64,000 nt of DNA, taken from positions 124,001-188,000 of the forward strand of contig NZ_JANQJQ010000021.1 in the NCBI RefSeq assembly GCF_028281565.1, given 5' to 3'. The translations under genes and the position numbers were made by a program. This document shows, piece after piece, positions 25,816-34,523 of the stretch (position 1 is the first letter of the stretch; each line of letters begins with the position of its first letter). Below the pieces are notes generated by a model. It did not search any database. It worked only from the letters and a program-made list of their open reading frames with translations, and was not told the DNA's origin. The DNA is from Seonamhaeicola sp. (GTDB taxonomy: Bacteria; Bacteroidota; Bacteroidia; Flavobacteriales; Flavobacteriaceae).

Positions 25816-27360
25816 TTAATTGTCTTGAACGGGTTTGTGTTTGGCAGGTATGTGATCTACATCAATAACAATTCTTCTATAGTCAAATAGCGACGCGATC
25901 TTATTAGTGTCTTTTATTTCTAAAATCAAATGTATTTGCTTACCGCCGGCACCGGTTGGTATTTGTATTTTAGCTTTATCACCATTAGAGTTAGTAATGT
26001 TTACCATTCCGGGATAGGTTCCGGCTTCCTGGTAGACCCACCAGGAAAACTTCAGGCTGTCCCCATCAGGATCTGAGGATGCCGTAGCATCTAAATCAAT
26101 AATCTCTCCGGCACTGGCTTGAAGCCTGATTATTTTATTTGATTGGTCACCATTGAATGCTGCAACCGGATGGTGATTAGCTTCTTCATAGGACTTTGCA
26201 CACCAATCCATTCTACATAATTGATCATTATACATGGCTTCCCGCCAGCGCCATACAGGTACATAATTATTATTATATACTTTGCCGTTTTGAGGGTCTA
26301 CCCAATGATCACTTACTTCCCGATAGGTATAAAAAGGTGCGGCATGTATCTCATCTATTTTTATATCACTATGCCTTGACCAGAAATCAGGTTCTTTGCG
26401 AACACTAAAGCGGCCTCCCCATCCGCCCCAAGACGGCTCATCGATGTCAAAAAGCCCTTTGTTAACCAATCCCATCCAGGGAATGGTACCACCACCTTCC
26501 ATAAACCCAACTACACCTTTTCCCCAGGCATGATAAATACGTTCTGGATATATGGCTCCAAGGGCGCCGTGATCATTCATAACATTCTTTTTTAACCACT
26601 CCAGCTGACCTGTGGTACTTGTCTTAAAGGGGTGCCAATAGTTAGGTCCGAGATTAGCCTGCAGGTCACCATCCTTACCTCCTGGTCCTCCATAGGCGTA
26701 AGTTTGATAGTTGCTTCGGATCCAATGAATTTTCGGGAATTCATGGCATATCCATGCACCGGCATTGTCCTGGGCCCCATTTTCAAATACACGAAGTTTA
26801 GAGACAGCTTCATTCACTTCTTGCATCGTGTGATCTTTTCGAAAATCTACCAGGGCTTGAGCCAAAGTATTTGATCCTGCATTAACCACAACCCAAATCG
26901 GTCGCGGATCGTCTCTAAGAAGTGTATTCACTATTAATTTAGAGCCTTCACTGGAGTTGCCTGCTTTTACATCGTCTATACCGTAGCCTTTTTGCCCTGC
27001 AGCAACTACTTTTCGTAAATCGTCCGGTTCCGGCCATCCGTTAGCGTGCTTTTTTAAATTTTTAAGGTCCTTTTCATAAGCATTTATAATATCATGAAAA
27101 AGCTCGGGATGTGTTACCCAATTATATTTTCCAAGCTTCGAATTGGGTCTGATATATTTTCCTGTAACAGCAATGAGGCCTTCAATATCAAACGCATTGG
27201 AACAGGTAATCATATGGATCATCTGCTGCATCTCGTCAGGCTCATTACCCATGTCTGCTAAAATGATCAATCGGTATTTTGACGCTTTGTTCTCAGTATT
27301 TTGGCTATTTGAATAAAAGTACCCAAATAGCATGACTAAAAAAAACAGGAGATGTTTCAT
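25816..27360 (-). CDS. Exported DUF1593 protein (nucleoside hydrolase-like fold, Sde0182 type)
   Basis: The 514-residue product has a signal peptide and then a domain beginning RLIILADMGNEPDEMQQM, the metal-binding DxxNxPDD-like start seen in nucleoside hydrolases and DUF1593 proteins. The C-terminal part (about 400-505) is an Ig-like domain with DPDGDSLKFSWW, matching the Sde0182 C-terminal type, a family first noted as cellulose-binding. The activity of the family on polysaccharides is not settled. Conserved histidines and aspartates in the N-terminal domain suggest that it is a hydrolase rather than only a binding protein. It lies between the GH16 and the unassigned glycosidase, with gaps of 22 and 2 bases. 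Confidence 0.75.
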   Translation of the reverse strand: MKHLLFFLVMLFGYFYSNSQNTENKASKYRLIILADMGNEPDEMQQMIHMITCSNAFDIEGLIAVTGKYIRPNSKLGKYNWVTHPELFHDIINAYEKDLKNLKKHANGWPEPDDLRKVVAAGQKGYGIDDVKAGNSSEGSKLIVNTLLRDDPRPIWVVVNAGSNTLAQALVDFRKDHTMQEVNEAVSKLRVFENGAQDNAGAWICHEFPKIHWIRSNYQTYAYGGPGGKDGDLQANLGPNYWHPFKTSTTGQLEWLKKNVMNDHGALGAIYPERIYHAWGKGVVGFMEGGGTIPWMGLVNKGLFDIDEPSWGGWGGRFSVRKEPDFWSRHSDIKIDEIHAAPFYTYREVSDHWVDPQNGKVYNNNYVPVWRWREAMYNDQLCRMDWCAKSYEEANHHPVAAFNGDQSNKIIRLQASAGEIIDLDATASSDPDGDSLKFSWWVYQEAGTYPGMVNITNSNGDKAKIQIPTGAGGKQIHLILEIKDTNKIASLFDYRRIVIDVDHIPAKHKPVQDN

Positions 27361-27382
27361 ATTGCCATGATTTTAATTTTAT

Positions 27383-28192
27383 TTATAAATCAACTAACTG
27401 CCAGCCTCTTACCCAATCAACAAGCATAGTATTTTTAGAATCGTCAAGTAATGATTCTTTGGTAGGCCACCCTTGCCAGGTAAAAACCTCAGTGTCAAAA
27501 AAGAGATACTGTTTTTCTTTAAAAGGCCCCCTTAAAGCTACTTCATAAACTTGTTCACCATTTAAATAAAATATACAGGTATTGGCATCTTTCCACCAAA
27601 CGGCATAAACATGATAGGTGCTACCGGCAGGCACGGGCATCTTATATTTTAATGGTGTGTTCAGGTCGTTATCCCATCCTTTTTTAAAATAATGGGTGTT
27701 GATCATCATAGTATCCTTAACACCTGTGCGTTCTGGTTTAGACGGTGCCCCCAGGTTTTCAATCACATCAATTTCGGAGTACTTACCCTGAAACCAGAAA
27801 GCTGAGGTCATTGAGATGTTAGAACACTTTATTTTGGCTTCGTAATAACCATAACGGCAGCTTCGTTTTTTCGAAGTGACACAAGCCGCGGTCACCGTTT
27901 CAGCATTTACTTCTGTAGCACCCTTTCTTAGTGTTGATTTCAATCTTAAATTACCATCTTTAACAGACACATTAGAAGGTGTATGGGTGCTGTTTCTGCC
28001 GGTCCAGTACGGGTGGTAAGGAATCCATTTTTTGGAATCTAATTGATCGCCGTTAAACTCATCTGAAATGGTTTCGATTTTAACCCATTTCTTCCCTTTA
28101 GGAGGTTTGGGTAGTTTACTTGTCTGGGCAAAGGTCAGGTTTACGCTAAAAACCAGAGCAGACAATAATATTATGGAAAGTAATTGTTTCAT
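27383..28192 (-). CDS. Exported GH16 endo-galactanase (beta-agarase/porphyranase-like)
   Basis: GH16 galactanases cut inside agar, porphyran or carrageenan chains. The 269-residue product has a signal peptide (cleavage near TFAQ, residue 23) and a single GH16 jelly roll. The catalytic E-x-D-x-x-E motif is SEIDVIEN with Glu140, Asp142 and Glu145. The SAFWFQGKY stretch before it and NTHYF after it are typical of the agarase/porphyranase branch rather than of laminarinases. Which galactan it cuts cannot be told from sequence alone. I chose the ATG at 28192 over the upstream one at 28213 because it avoids overlap with the GH2 stop and gives a normal signal peptide. There is no extra binding module. 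Confidence 0.85.
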   Translation of the reverse strand: MKQLLSIILLSALVFSVNLTFAQTSKLPKPPKGKKWVKIETISDEFNGDQLDSKKWIPYHPYWTGRNSTHTPSNVSVKDGNLRLKSTLRKGATEVNAETVTAACVTSKKRSCRYGYYEAKIKCSNISMTSAFWFQGKYSEIDVIENLGAPSKPERTGVKDTMMINTHYFKKGWDNDLNTPLKYKMPVPAGSTYHVYAVWWKDANTCIFYLNGEQVYEVALRGPFKEKQYLFFDTEVFTWQGWPTKESLLDDSKNTMLVDWVRGWQLVDL

Positions 28193-28199
28193 GACTAGA

Positions 28200-31118
28200 T
28201 TATTTCCATTCACTTAATTCAAACGCATTGATCCAGATACCTTTGTCGCCTTTACCGTTAAAGTTGATGGAAACAGGTGTTTTTCCATCGGATGTAAACT
28301 CAATAACGCTAATTCCCGGTGCTTCCCATTGCATTTCTTTACCTTCGGTTACTTTTGCGTTCACTTGTTTCTCGCCAATTAATGCTTCAGAAGAAATTAT
28401 TAGGGATTTTTCATAAGGTAACTTGTGGATTGTAACTGACTTTAGTTTCGCTTTATTCGGATCCATGGAATCGGAATTACTTCTTGGGGCATGGTGCCAG
28501 GTAGTTAATTTGTAGGTGCCTTTTGGCAGGTTTTCAAAAACAAGGTTCACACCTTTGTCATCAACGGCAATTAGTCCTTCACCATAAGCATAACCATATT
28601 TACCTATGACGTTCATTTCTCCCAGCCAACGTACAACGCCATCATCCGAACCTTTTACGATTTTGGCTTTGGTTCCCTTGAATGTTTTAAACGCATAACT
28701 GTTATCTGCTTCATCGGTGCCGTACCAGGGTTGCCAGCCAAACTGAAGTAATTGATCCGGTGCCCCCATATCAACACGCTCGCTTTTAAAGTCATAAATA
28801 GCACTGGCATTTTTTTGTATGTCATCATTGCTGTAAGGAACTAATGTCACAGTACTGCTTGCTGATTTTAAGCCTTTGCATTTTGCAGTAACCGTTATCG
28901 CTCCGGTTGTATGTCCCGCTCTAATTAATGCCGGTGCCACACCGTATTCGGTAAACATGGGGTTGGCATTAATGTCAATAGCATCACCAATAACCGATGC
29001 ATCGCCTTTAACCGAGAATTTGATGAGGTGGTCCGTATCAAAAACAGGTGTTCCGTTTCTATCCACTACGGTGGCATAAGCTACTAAAATATCGGTTCCG
29101 TCGGCAATAAACTGGCGTCCTTCAGTATCCAGGTGTAACTGGATAGCATAAGGCTTGCCCGGAGTTTGCTTTGAGGTTTCAATGGTTTTTCCATTATTAA
29201 AATAGGCTTTGGCCACCAGTTTCCCTGATTTGTAATCAATATTTTTAAAATGGAACGGCGCGTGATCCAAACCATCATAAATGGTATCGTTACTTGGTCT
29301 TAGACGCTCAATTAGCTTACCATTTAAAGATAATGCCACTTCATCGGCATTGCTGAATACCGTAATGTCTTTAGTGCCCGGAACCCATTCTTCCTGAATA
29401 TTCACAAAGGGTTCCTCAAGCATTTCTGCTTTATACCATTCCAGATACGGCCTTGGGTCTCTGAAAATGGTCATCATACCACTTCTTGTACGGTCTCTTT
29501 TATCGTTGGCCCTGCTATGGGTTGGGTGGAAGGTGTAATAGGCATGCGCTGTCCATGATATCAATCCAACCATTAAAGGGTCTCTTTTAAATGGTGCTAC
29601 AGCGTGTGCGCCCCGTTCACCCTCCATGGCAAACATAGGCTCGCTTCTATCCCAAATGAAGGGGCCGTAAAGCATATTGGCATTAATATCCGTTAATCCC
29701 GATGCCTGCCATCCCGTCCAGCGAGATCCTTGTGACGCTGTTAAACGAATTGGATCTTCCTGTTTGATGGCATTATGTACTCTGGGAACATAGCCTCTGT
29801 GATTGACGCCGGCACCCCACATCACAATAGAGGGGTGATTTCTGTGATTACGTACCATGGTTCTGGCCGAAGCCTCCAGATTATCCCACCAAAGTCCCTG
29901 ATCTGAAATAGAGATCCAGGTTGGTGCTTCTTCATATACCAGAATACCTAATTCGTCACAGGCTTTTATTAATTCATCGTCTTGCGGGTAGTGAGCGGTT
30001 CGCATGATGTTCCATCCGTATTCTTTAAACTGCAACATATCTTTATAATGAAGAGCATTGGGAACGGCATCCCCTAAATATGGGTATTGCTGATGACGAT
30101 TGGCTCCTATCAATTCTATTGGCTCATTATTCAGAATAAAACCTCTAACAGGATCCAATTCAAACTTTCGAAGCCCTATTTTATTTTCAACAAAATCAAC
30201 TTCTTTACCGTTGACAATCACAACACTATTTACTCTGTAGAGGTAAGGATGGTCTATTCCCCAGAACTGGACATTATCTTCCAAACTCCCTATTTGATTG
30301 AATTGATATTCCTGCCCAGGCCAAATATCAGCATCATCAGTTAAGCGTAGAACTACAAGGCCTTCTTTATCGATAACACGTGTTAGGAGTTGACATTTTA
30401 CGGTCTGATCGGTTTCATTCTTGACTGATGTTTTAGCAGAAATAACAGCATTTTTATTGATCACATCAATGGTTGGCGTGGTGATGTTAACCCCTGAGTT
30501 CAACGTTTCCCAGTTGAAGGTGACGTGAACCGGGTTAGTCTCAACCAGGTATAAATCCCTGTAAAGTCCGCTGAATTTTACATAATCAAATGGCCCCGGA
30601 TCCGGTGGCACCATGTCGTTTCGTCTGTTATCTGCGAGTATGGTTATCTGATTGTCTTTGCCTTTGTCTACAAAATCGGTGATGTCAAAATGAAACGGGG
30701 TATAGCCACCCACAGCATGTTGTCCAATGTGCTTACCGTTGATCCATAAGTCGGTAACCTGATGCGAGCCTTCAAATTCTAAAAATACTTTTTTACCGGA
30801 GTTTGCAACCGGGATGGTTTTTCTGTACCAACCCACATGCCTGTGAAAAACCAGTTGTGTTTTTTCATCTTGTAAACCATCAAGTGTTAGAGAGGTGAGT
30901 TTTAAGGTGTGTGGTACATTGACAGTTTCCCAATTAGAATCATCCAGATCAACCCTGTAGTTTTTAGCATCCGGATCACCCAAATGAAATTTCCAGCCTT
31001 GATTAAGGCTAATTTTGGTTCTGTCCGTGTCAGGGAATCCATAGGGTAAGTTTTGTGCGTTTGTGTTGGTAAAAAACAATGCGATCAATAAGATAGTGAG
31101 GGATAGTCGGCGATTCAT
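28200..31118 (-). CDS. Exported GH2 protein with His in place of the usual acid/base Glu
   Basis: The 972-residue product has a signal peptide (cleavage near NTNAQ) and the GH2 order of jelly roll, Ig-like domain, barrel and large C-terminal beta domains. In GH2 enzymes the acid/base glutamate follows Asn at the end of a WSxGNE strand. Here the strand reads MWGAGVNHRG: Asn439 is followed by His440. A candidate nucleophile remains in FAMEGERG. So the enzyme may use another proton donor, act on a special substrate, or have become a binding protein. It is the first gene of a five-gene minus-strand operon with GH16, and the MFS operon runs divergently from the same 302-bp region. Confidence 0.85.
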   Translation of the reverse strand: MNRRLSLTILLIALFFTNTNAQNLPYGFPDTDRTKISLNQGWKFHLGDPDAKNYRVDLDDSNWETVNVPHTLKLTSLTLDGLQDEKTQLVFHRHVGWYRKTIPVANSGKKVFLEFEGSHQVTDLWINGKHIGQHAVGGYTPFHFDITDFVDKGKDNQITILADNRRNDMVPPDPGPFDYVKFSGLYRDLYLVETNPVHVTFNWETLNSGVNITTPTIDVINKNAVISAKTSVKNETDQTVKCQLLTRVIDKEGLVVLRLTDDADIWPGQEYQFNQIGSLEDNVQFWGIDHPYLYRVNSVVIVNGKEVDFVENKIGLRKFELDPVRGFILNNEPIELIGANRHQQYPYLGDAVPNALHYKDMLQFKEYGWNIMRTAHYPQDDELIKACDELGILVYEEAPTWISISDQGLWWDNLEASARTMVRNHRNHPSIVMWGAGVNHRGYVPRVHNAIKQEDPIRLTASQGSRWTGWQASGLTDINANMLYGPFIWDRSEPMFAMEGERGAHAVAPFKRDPLMVGLISWTAHAYYTFHPTHSRANDKRDRTRSGMMTIFRDPRPYLEWYKAEMLEEPFVNIQEEWVPGTKDITVFSNADEVALSLNGKLIERLRPSNDTIYDGLDHAPFHFKNIDYKSGKLVAKAYFNNGKTIETSKQTPGKPYAIQLHLDTEGRQFIADGTDILVAYATVVDRNGTPVFDTDHLIKFSVKGDASVIGDAIDINANPMFTEYGVAPALIRAGHTTGAITVTAKCKGLKSASSTVTLVPYSNDDIQKNASAIYDFKSERVDMGAPDQLLQFGWQPWYGTDEADNSYAFKTFKGTKAKIVKGSDDGVVRWLGEMNVIGKYGYAYGEGLIAVDDKGVNLVFENLPKGTYKLTTWHHAPRSNSDSMDPNKAKLKSVTIHKLPYEKSLIISSEALIGEKQVNAKVTEGKEMQWEAPGISVIEFTSDGKTPVSINFNGKGDKGIWINAFELSEWK

Positions 31119-31420
31119 AATGTATTTAGTTTAGCTGAAGTATAAAAGTCTGAATTTATTCACTTAAAAATATAAACATATGTACATAAAAGTGACACAA
31201 ATGTTTTTAACCTCCAAAGGTTAAAATTTTCGGGTGTTTAAAATTATGGCAAAGGAAGCTTTTGCTTTTGTAAAATATGAGAATTAAGGGGTAAAATCTG
31301 GTCAATATAAGTTTTGTATAGTTGAATTAACTGTGGTTATGTATATATTTGATTTAAATGCTATGGAGCTATTCTATAGTGAAAGTAAATGATTGTAAAT
31401 TAGCTTTTAAGCAATTAAGA
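31119..31420. promoter_or_regulatory. 302-bp divergent promoter region
   Basis: This region drives the GH2 operon to the left and the transporter/dehydratase operon to the right. For the right side a good Bacteroidetes promoter is visible: TTG at 31322-31324, 19-bp spacer, TATATTTG at 31344-31351, giving a start near 31358 and a leader of about 60 bases before the ATG at 31421. On the left side ATAAACATATGT at 31172-31183 is identical to a 12-mer at 15783-15794 before another operon and may be a regulator site. Confidence 0.55.
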
Positions 31421-32704
31421 ATGGCAGTTAAAACCCAGACCCGTAAACGGTACAATATTTTGGTAATGATATTTGTAACCGTGGTTATTAATTACCTTGA
31501 CAGAACTAATATTTCAGTGGCGGCTTTTGCCCTCAGAACAGATTTGGGAATAAGCACTGAGCAAATGGGTTGGGTGTTTTCCGTATTTGGCATATTCTAC
31601 GCGTCATTACAAATACCGGGTGGCATTCTTGCCGATAGCATTAAATCCAGAATTCTTTACTCCATTATTTTGGTGCTGTGGTCTGTTGCTACTTTGGTTC
31701 AGGGCTTTATAAATTCTTTAGCAGCTTTAATAGGTTTACGGGCTAGTATTGGTGTTTTTGAAGCACCTTCTTATCCGATAAACAATTTAGTAGTAACCAG
31801 ATGGTTTCCGGAAAAGGAACGGGCTTCGGCGATTGCAGTTTATACATCCGGGCAGTTTTTAGGATTGGCTTTTTTAATGCCGGTTTTAACATTAATTCAA
31901 AATGCCTTAGGCTGGAGAGGTTTGTTTATAGTTTCCGGGCTTATAGGGATTGTTTGGGCAGTAGTTTGGTATCTCTTTTACAGAGACCCGAGAGACCATA
32001 AATCAGTTAGTGAATCGGAGTTGGAGTACATTGAAAAAGGAGGCGGTTTAGTAGGTTCCAAGTCGGAGGATGAAGAAAAAAAGAAATTTACCTGGGACGA
32101 TTTTAAACAAGCTTTTATATATCAGAAACTCTGGGGCATATATTTGGGACAAGTTTGTTTAGGTGCGGTGACCTGGTTCTTTTTGACCTGGTTTCCAACG
32201 TATTTGGTGGAGTTTAGAGGGCTTGACTTTGTGAAGTCCGGATTTTATGCATCGGTGCCCTATTTAGCAGCGTTTTTGGGAATACTCCTATCTGGCTTTG
32301 CTTCTGATACTTTGACTAAGAAGGGGTTTTCTGCTGAAATATCAAGAAAAGCACCAATAATTATAGGTATGCTTATGACCATTTTTATTGTAGGCGCTAA
32401 CTATACTAATGATACTTTCTTTATAATATTATTCCTGGCGCTGGCCGGTTTTGGAATGGGCCTGGCAAGTATTGCCTGGGTGTTTGTGTCTTTAATAGCT
32501 CCTAAAGAAAACTTGGGGTTGGTAGGAGGCGTTTTTAATTGCATTGGAGGGCTTTCAGTTTTCGTTCCTGCCATTATTGGATATCTGGTGTCTGATGGCG
32601 ATTTTAGCCCGGCATTAGTTTTTATAGCCATAGTGTCTTTAATTGGTGTGCTTTCTTATATCTTTATAGTTGGAAAAGTAGAGCGTATTGTTCCTAAAAA
32701 ATAA
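31421..32704 (+). CDS. MFS transporter, anion:cation symporter family (galactonate/hexuronate type)
   Basis: The 427-residue protein has about twelve membrane helices. The N-terminal DRTNISVAA, IPGGILAD, FEAPSYP and RWFPEKERA motifs are those of the ACS family, which includes DgoT (galactonate), ExuT (hexuronates) and GudP. It lies 18 bases before a sugar-acid dehydratase gene in an operon with DgoD and a KDPG-type aldolase, so D-galactonate or a related sugar acid is the likely substrate. The chosen ATG at 31421 fits both the candidate promoter and a normal N-terminus; an upstream in-frame start at 31358 coincides with the predicted transcription start. Confidence 0.83.
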   Translation: MAVKTQTRKRYNILVMIFVTVVINYLDRTNISVAAFALRTDLGISTEQMGWVFSVFGIFYASLQIPGGILADSIKSRILYSIILVLWSVATLVQGFINSLAALIGLRASIGVFEAPSYPINNLVVTRWFPEKERASAIAVYTSGQFLGLAFLMPVLTLIQNALGWRGLFIVSGLIGIVWAVVWYLFYRDPRDHKSVSESELEYIEKGGGLVGSKSEDEEKKKFTWDDFKQAFIYQKLWGIYLGQVCLGAVTWFFLTWFPTYLVEFRGLDFVKSGFYASVPYLAAFLGILLSGFASDTLTKKGFSAEISRKAPIIIGMLMTIFIVGANYTNDTFFIILFLALAGFGMGLASIAWVFVSLIAPKENLGLVGGVFNCIGGLSVFVPAIIGYLVSDGDFSPALVFIAIVSLIGVLSYIFIVGKVERIVPKK

Positions 32705-32722
32705 ATTCAAAAATTTAGACTT

Positions 32723-33880
32723 GTGAAAATCACAGCAGTAAAAACATATCCTGTTAATATAGGTTCAGGGAGCCAATTAGTTATTAAAATAGAGACCGAT
32801 TCCGGTATTTATGGCTGGGGTGCTTCCGGTTTATCAGGAAGAGAGATGGCGGTTATAGGAGCAGTAGAACATTACAGACCCTTACTTATTGGCAGAGATC
32901 CCATGCAGATAGGCGCTATATGGCAGGATTTATACAGAGGTCAGTATTTTGAAGGTGGACGCGTATTAACTGCGGCTATTTCAGCTATTGATATTGCACT
33001 TTATGATATAAAAGGTAAAGCTTTAGAGGTTCCGGTTTATGAATTACTGGGAGGCAAACAACGTGATTACGTTGAATGTTTCGCTTCGGTACGTTTTACA
33101 ACCTTGGAAGAATTATTGAATGAGTGCAAAAGAATGGTGAAAGAGGGTTGGAATATGTTGCGATTAGCACCGGCCGAGTTTGAAGCACAGGAAGATCAAA
33201 GCCTTTTTGAACCCAGAGATTCCATAGCGCTTTTAGCAGATTGGATGATCAAACTGAGAAAAGAAGTGGGGACTAAAGTAACCATCGGGATTGATTACCA
33301 TACCAGATTAACACCGGGACAGACCTATTCATTCATGAAACGTATGCCGCCCGGGACTTTGGATTTTATTGAGGAACCCATCCGGGATGAAAACCCCGAA
33401 GCTTATGAAAGCTTACGTAAAATGATCGATATCCCTTTCGCCATTGGAGAGGAGTTTTCAAGTAAATGGCAATTTTTACCGTTTTTAGAACGTAATATTG
33501 CGCAATTTGCACGTATTGATGTTTGTAATGTTGGAGGTATTACTGAATCCATGAAAGTAGCTTCTTTGGCAGAAGCACATTACATCGATCTGATGCCACA
33601 CAATCCGTTGGGGCCTATATGTACGGCAGCCTCTATTCATGTTGCGGCAGCTTGTCCTAATTTTAGCTGGTTAGAAGAAGTGAATACAGGTGCGCATGTG
33701 TCTACTAACGACCCTAAATACTATCCGGTGCAGCCTAAATTGGAAGGCCCGAGATACCCCGTACCTACAGAACCTGGATTAGGCGTTGAGTTTAATGAAG
33801 ACTATGCTCTGGAACAAGGATTTACACCAATTGAAATTCCGCGCTTAAAACGTAAAGACGGTTCTTTTAATAATTGGTAA
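32723..33880 (+). CDS. Enolase-superfamily sugar-acid dehydratase
   Basis: The 385-residue protein belongs to the mandelate racemase subgroup: RLAPAEFEA near residues 152-160, metal ligands in GIDYHTR, FIEEP and IGEEF, and the PHNPLGPICTAA histidine segment. These are the features of acid-sugar dehydratases. It is clearly related to, but not the same as, the DgoD protein at 34524, so it may act on another aldonate, for example from a modified or L-configured galactose. It starts with GTG and precedes the aldolase gene by only 6 bases. The substrate is not known. Confidence 0.78.
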   Translation: MKITAVKTYPVNIGSGSQLVIKIETDSGIYGWGASGLSGREMAVIGAVEHYRPLLIGRDPMQIGAIWQDLYRGQYFEGGRVLTAAISAIDIALYDIKGKALEVPVYELLGGKQRDYVECFASVRFTTLEELLNECKRMVKEGWNMLRLAPAEFEAQEDQSLFEPRDSIALLADWMIKLRKEVGTKVTIGIDYHTRLTPGQTYSFMKRMPPGTLDFIEEPIRDENPEAYESLRKMIDIPFAIGEEFSSKWQFLPFLERNIAQFARIDVCNVGGITESMKVASLAEAHYIDLMPHNPLGPICTAASIHVAAACPNFSWLEEVNTGAHVSTNDPKYYPVQPKLEGPRYPVPTEPGLGVEFNEDYALEQGFTPIEIPRLKRKDGSFNNW

Positions 33881-33886
33881 GATTAT

Positions 33887-34522
33887 ATGAAGCGAGAAGA
33901 TATTACAAGGATAATAGAACAAGAAAAACTGGTTGTTGTTATCCGCTTAAAATACCAAAATGAAGTAGCCGGTGTCATTAAGAATTTAGTTGAAGCCGGT
34001 ATAAAGATTTTGGAAGTGACGTCTAATACACCTGGTTTTGCAGAAGAAATCACAAAAGCAAGGCAGTTGTATCCTCATGCTTTAATTGGGGCTGGAACGG
34101 TAATTAATTCGAAAATAGCTGAAATAGCCTCAAAAGCAGGAGCCCAATTTTTAGTGACGCCTAATACAAATGGAGAAGTTGTTGATGTGGCCCATAAACA
34201 TGCTATTCCGGTTTTAATGGGAGCGATGACACCAACCGAAGTTTGTAATGCTGCCGAAGCAGGTGCCGATTTTGTAAAACTATTTCCGGCTGATATCATG
34301 GGTATTGATTATTTTAAATCGATTAAAGCACCATTGGATCACGTCAAACTCTTGGCTGTTGGAGGTATTGATTTGGATACTGTGGGCGATTGGTTAAGTG
34401 CTGGAGCCGCCGGTATAGGTATTGGCGGTGCATTGACCAAATCGGTTACAAGCGAAGAAGCATTAGAAGCTGTTAAAAACAGGGCGGCTCAGTTCATAGC
34501 CGAAGTAAAGAAATACGGATAG
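33887..34522 (+). CDS. KDPG/KDPGal aldolase
   Basis: The 211-residue protein is a class I aldolase of the Eda/DgoA family, which splits 2-keto-3-deoxy-6-phospho-sugar acids into pyruvate and glyceraldehyde 3-phosphate. The glutamate in LEVTSNTPG, the GAGTV strand and the Schiff-base lysine in DFVKLFPAD are all present. It lies between two sugar-acid dehydratase genes (1 base before dgoD), so the galactonate pathway is its obvious job; it could also serve 2-keto-3-deoxygluconate phosphate from the anhydro-galactose route. No kinase making its phosphorylated substrate is encoded in the window. Confidence 0.88.
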   Translation: MKREDITRIIEQEKLVVVIRLKYQNEVAGVIKNLVEAGIKILEVTSNTPGFAEEITKARQLYPHALIGAGTVINSKIAEIASKAGAQFLVTPNTNGEVVDVAHKHAIPVLMGAMTPTEVCNAAEAGADFVKLFPADIMGIDYFKSIKAPLDHVKLLAVGGIDLDTVGDWLSAGAAGIGIGGALTKSVTSEEALEAVKNRAAQFIAEVKKYG

Positions 34523-34523
34523 T

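Noticed and set aside
27383-28192. GH16 as kappa-carrageenase
   Set aside because: The residues around the active site and the anhydro-L-galactose genes fit agar or porphyran better, although carrageenan cannot be fully excluded.
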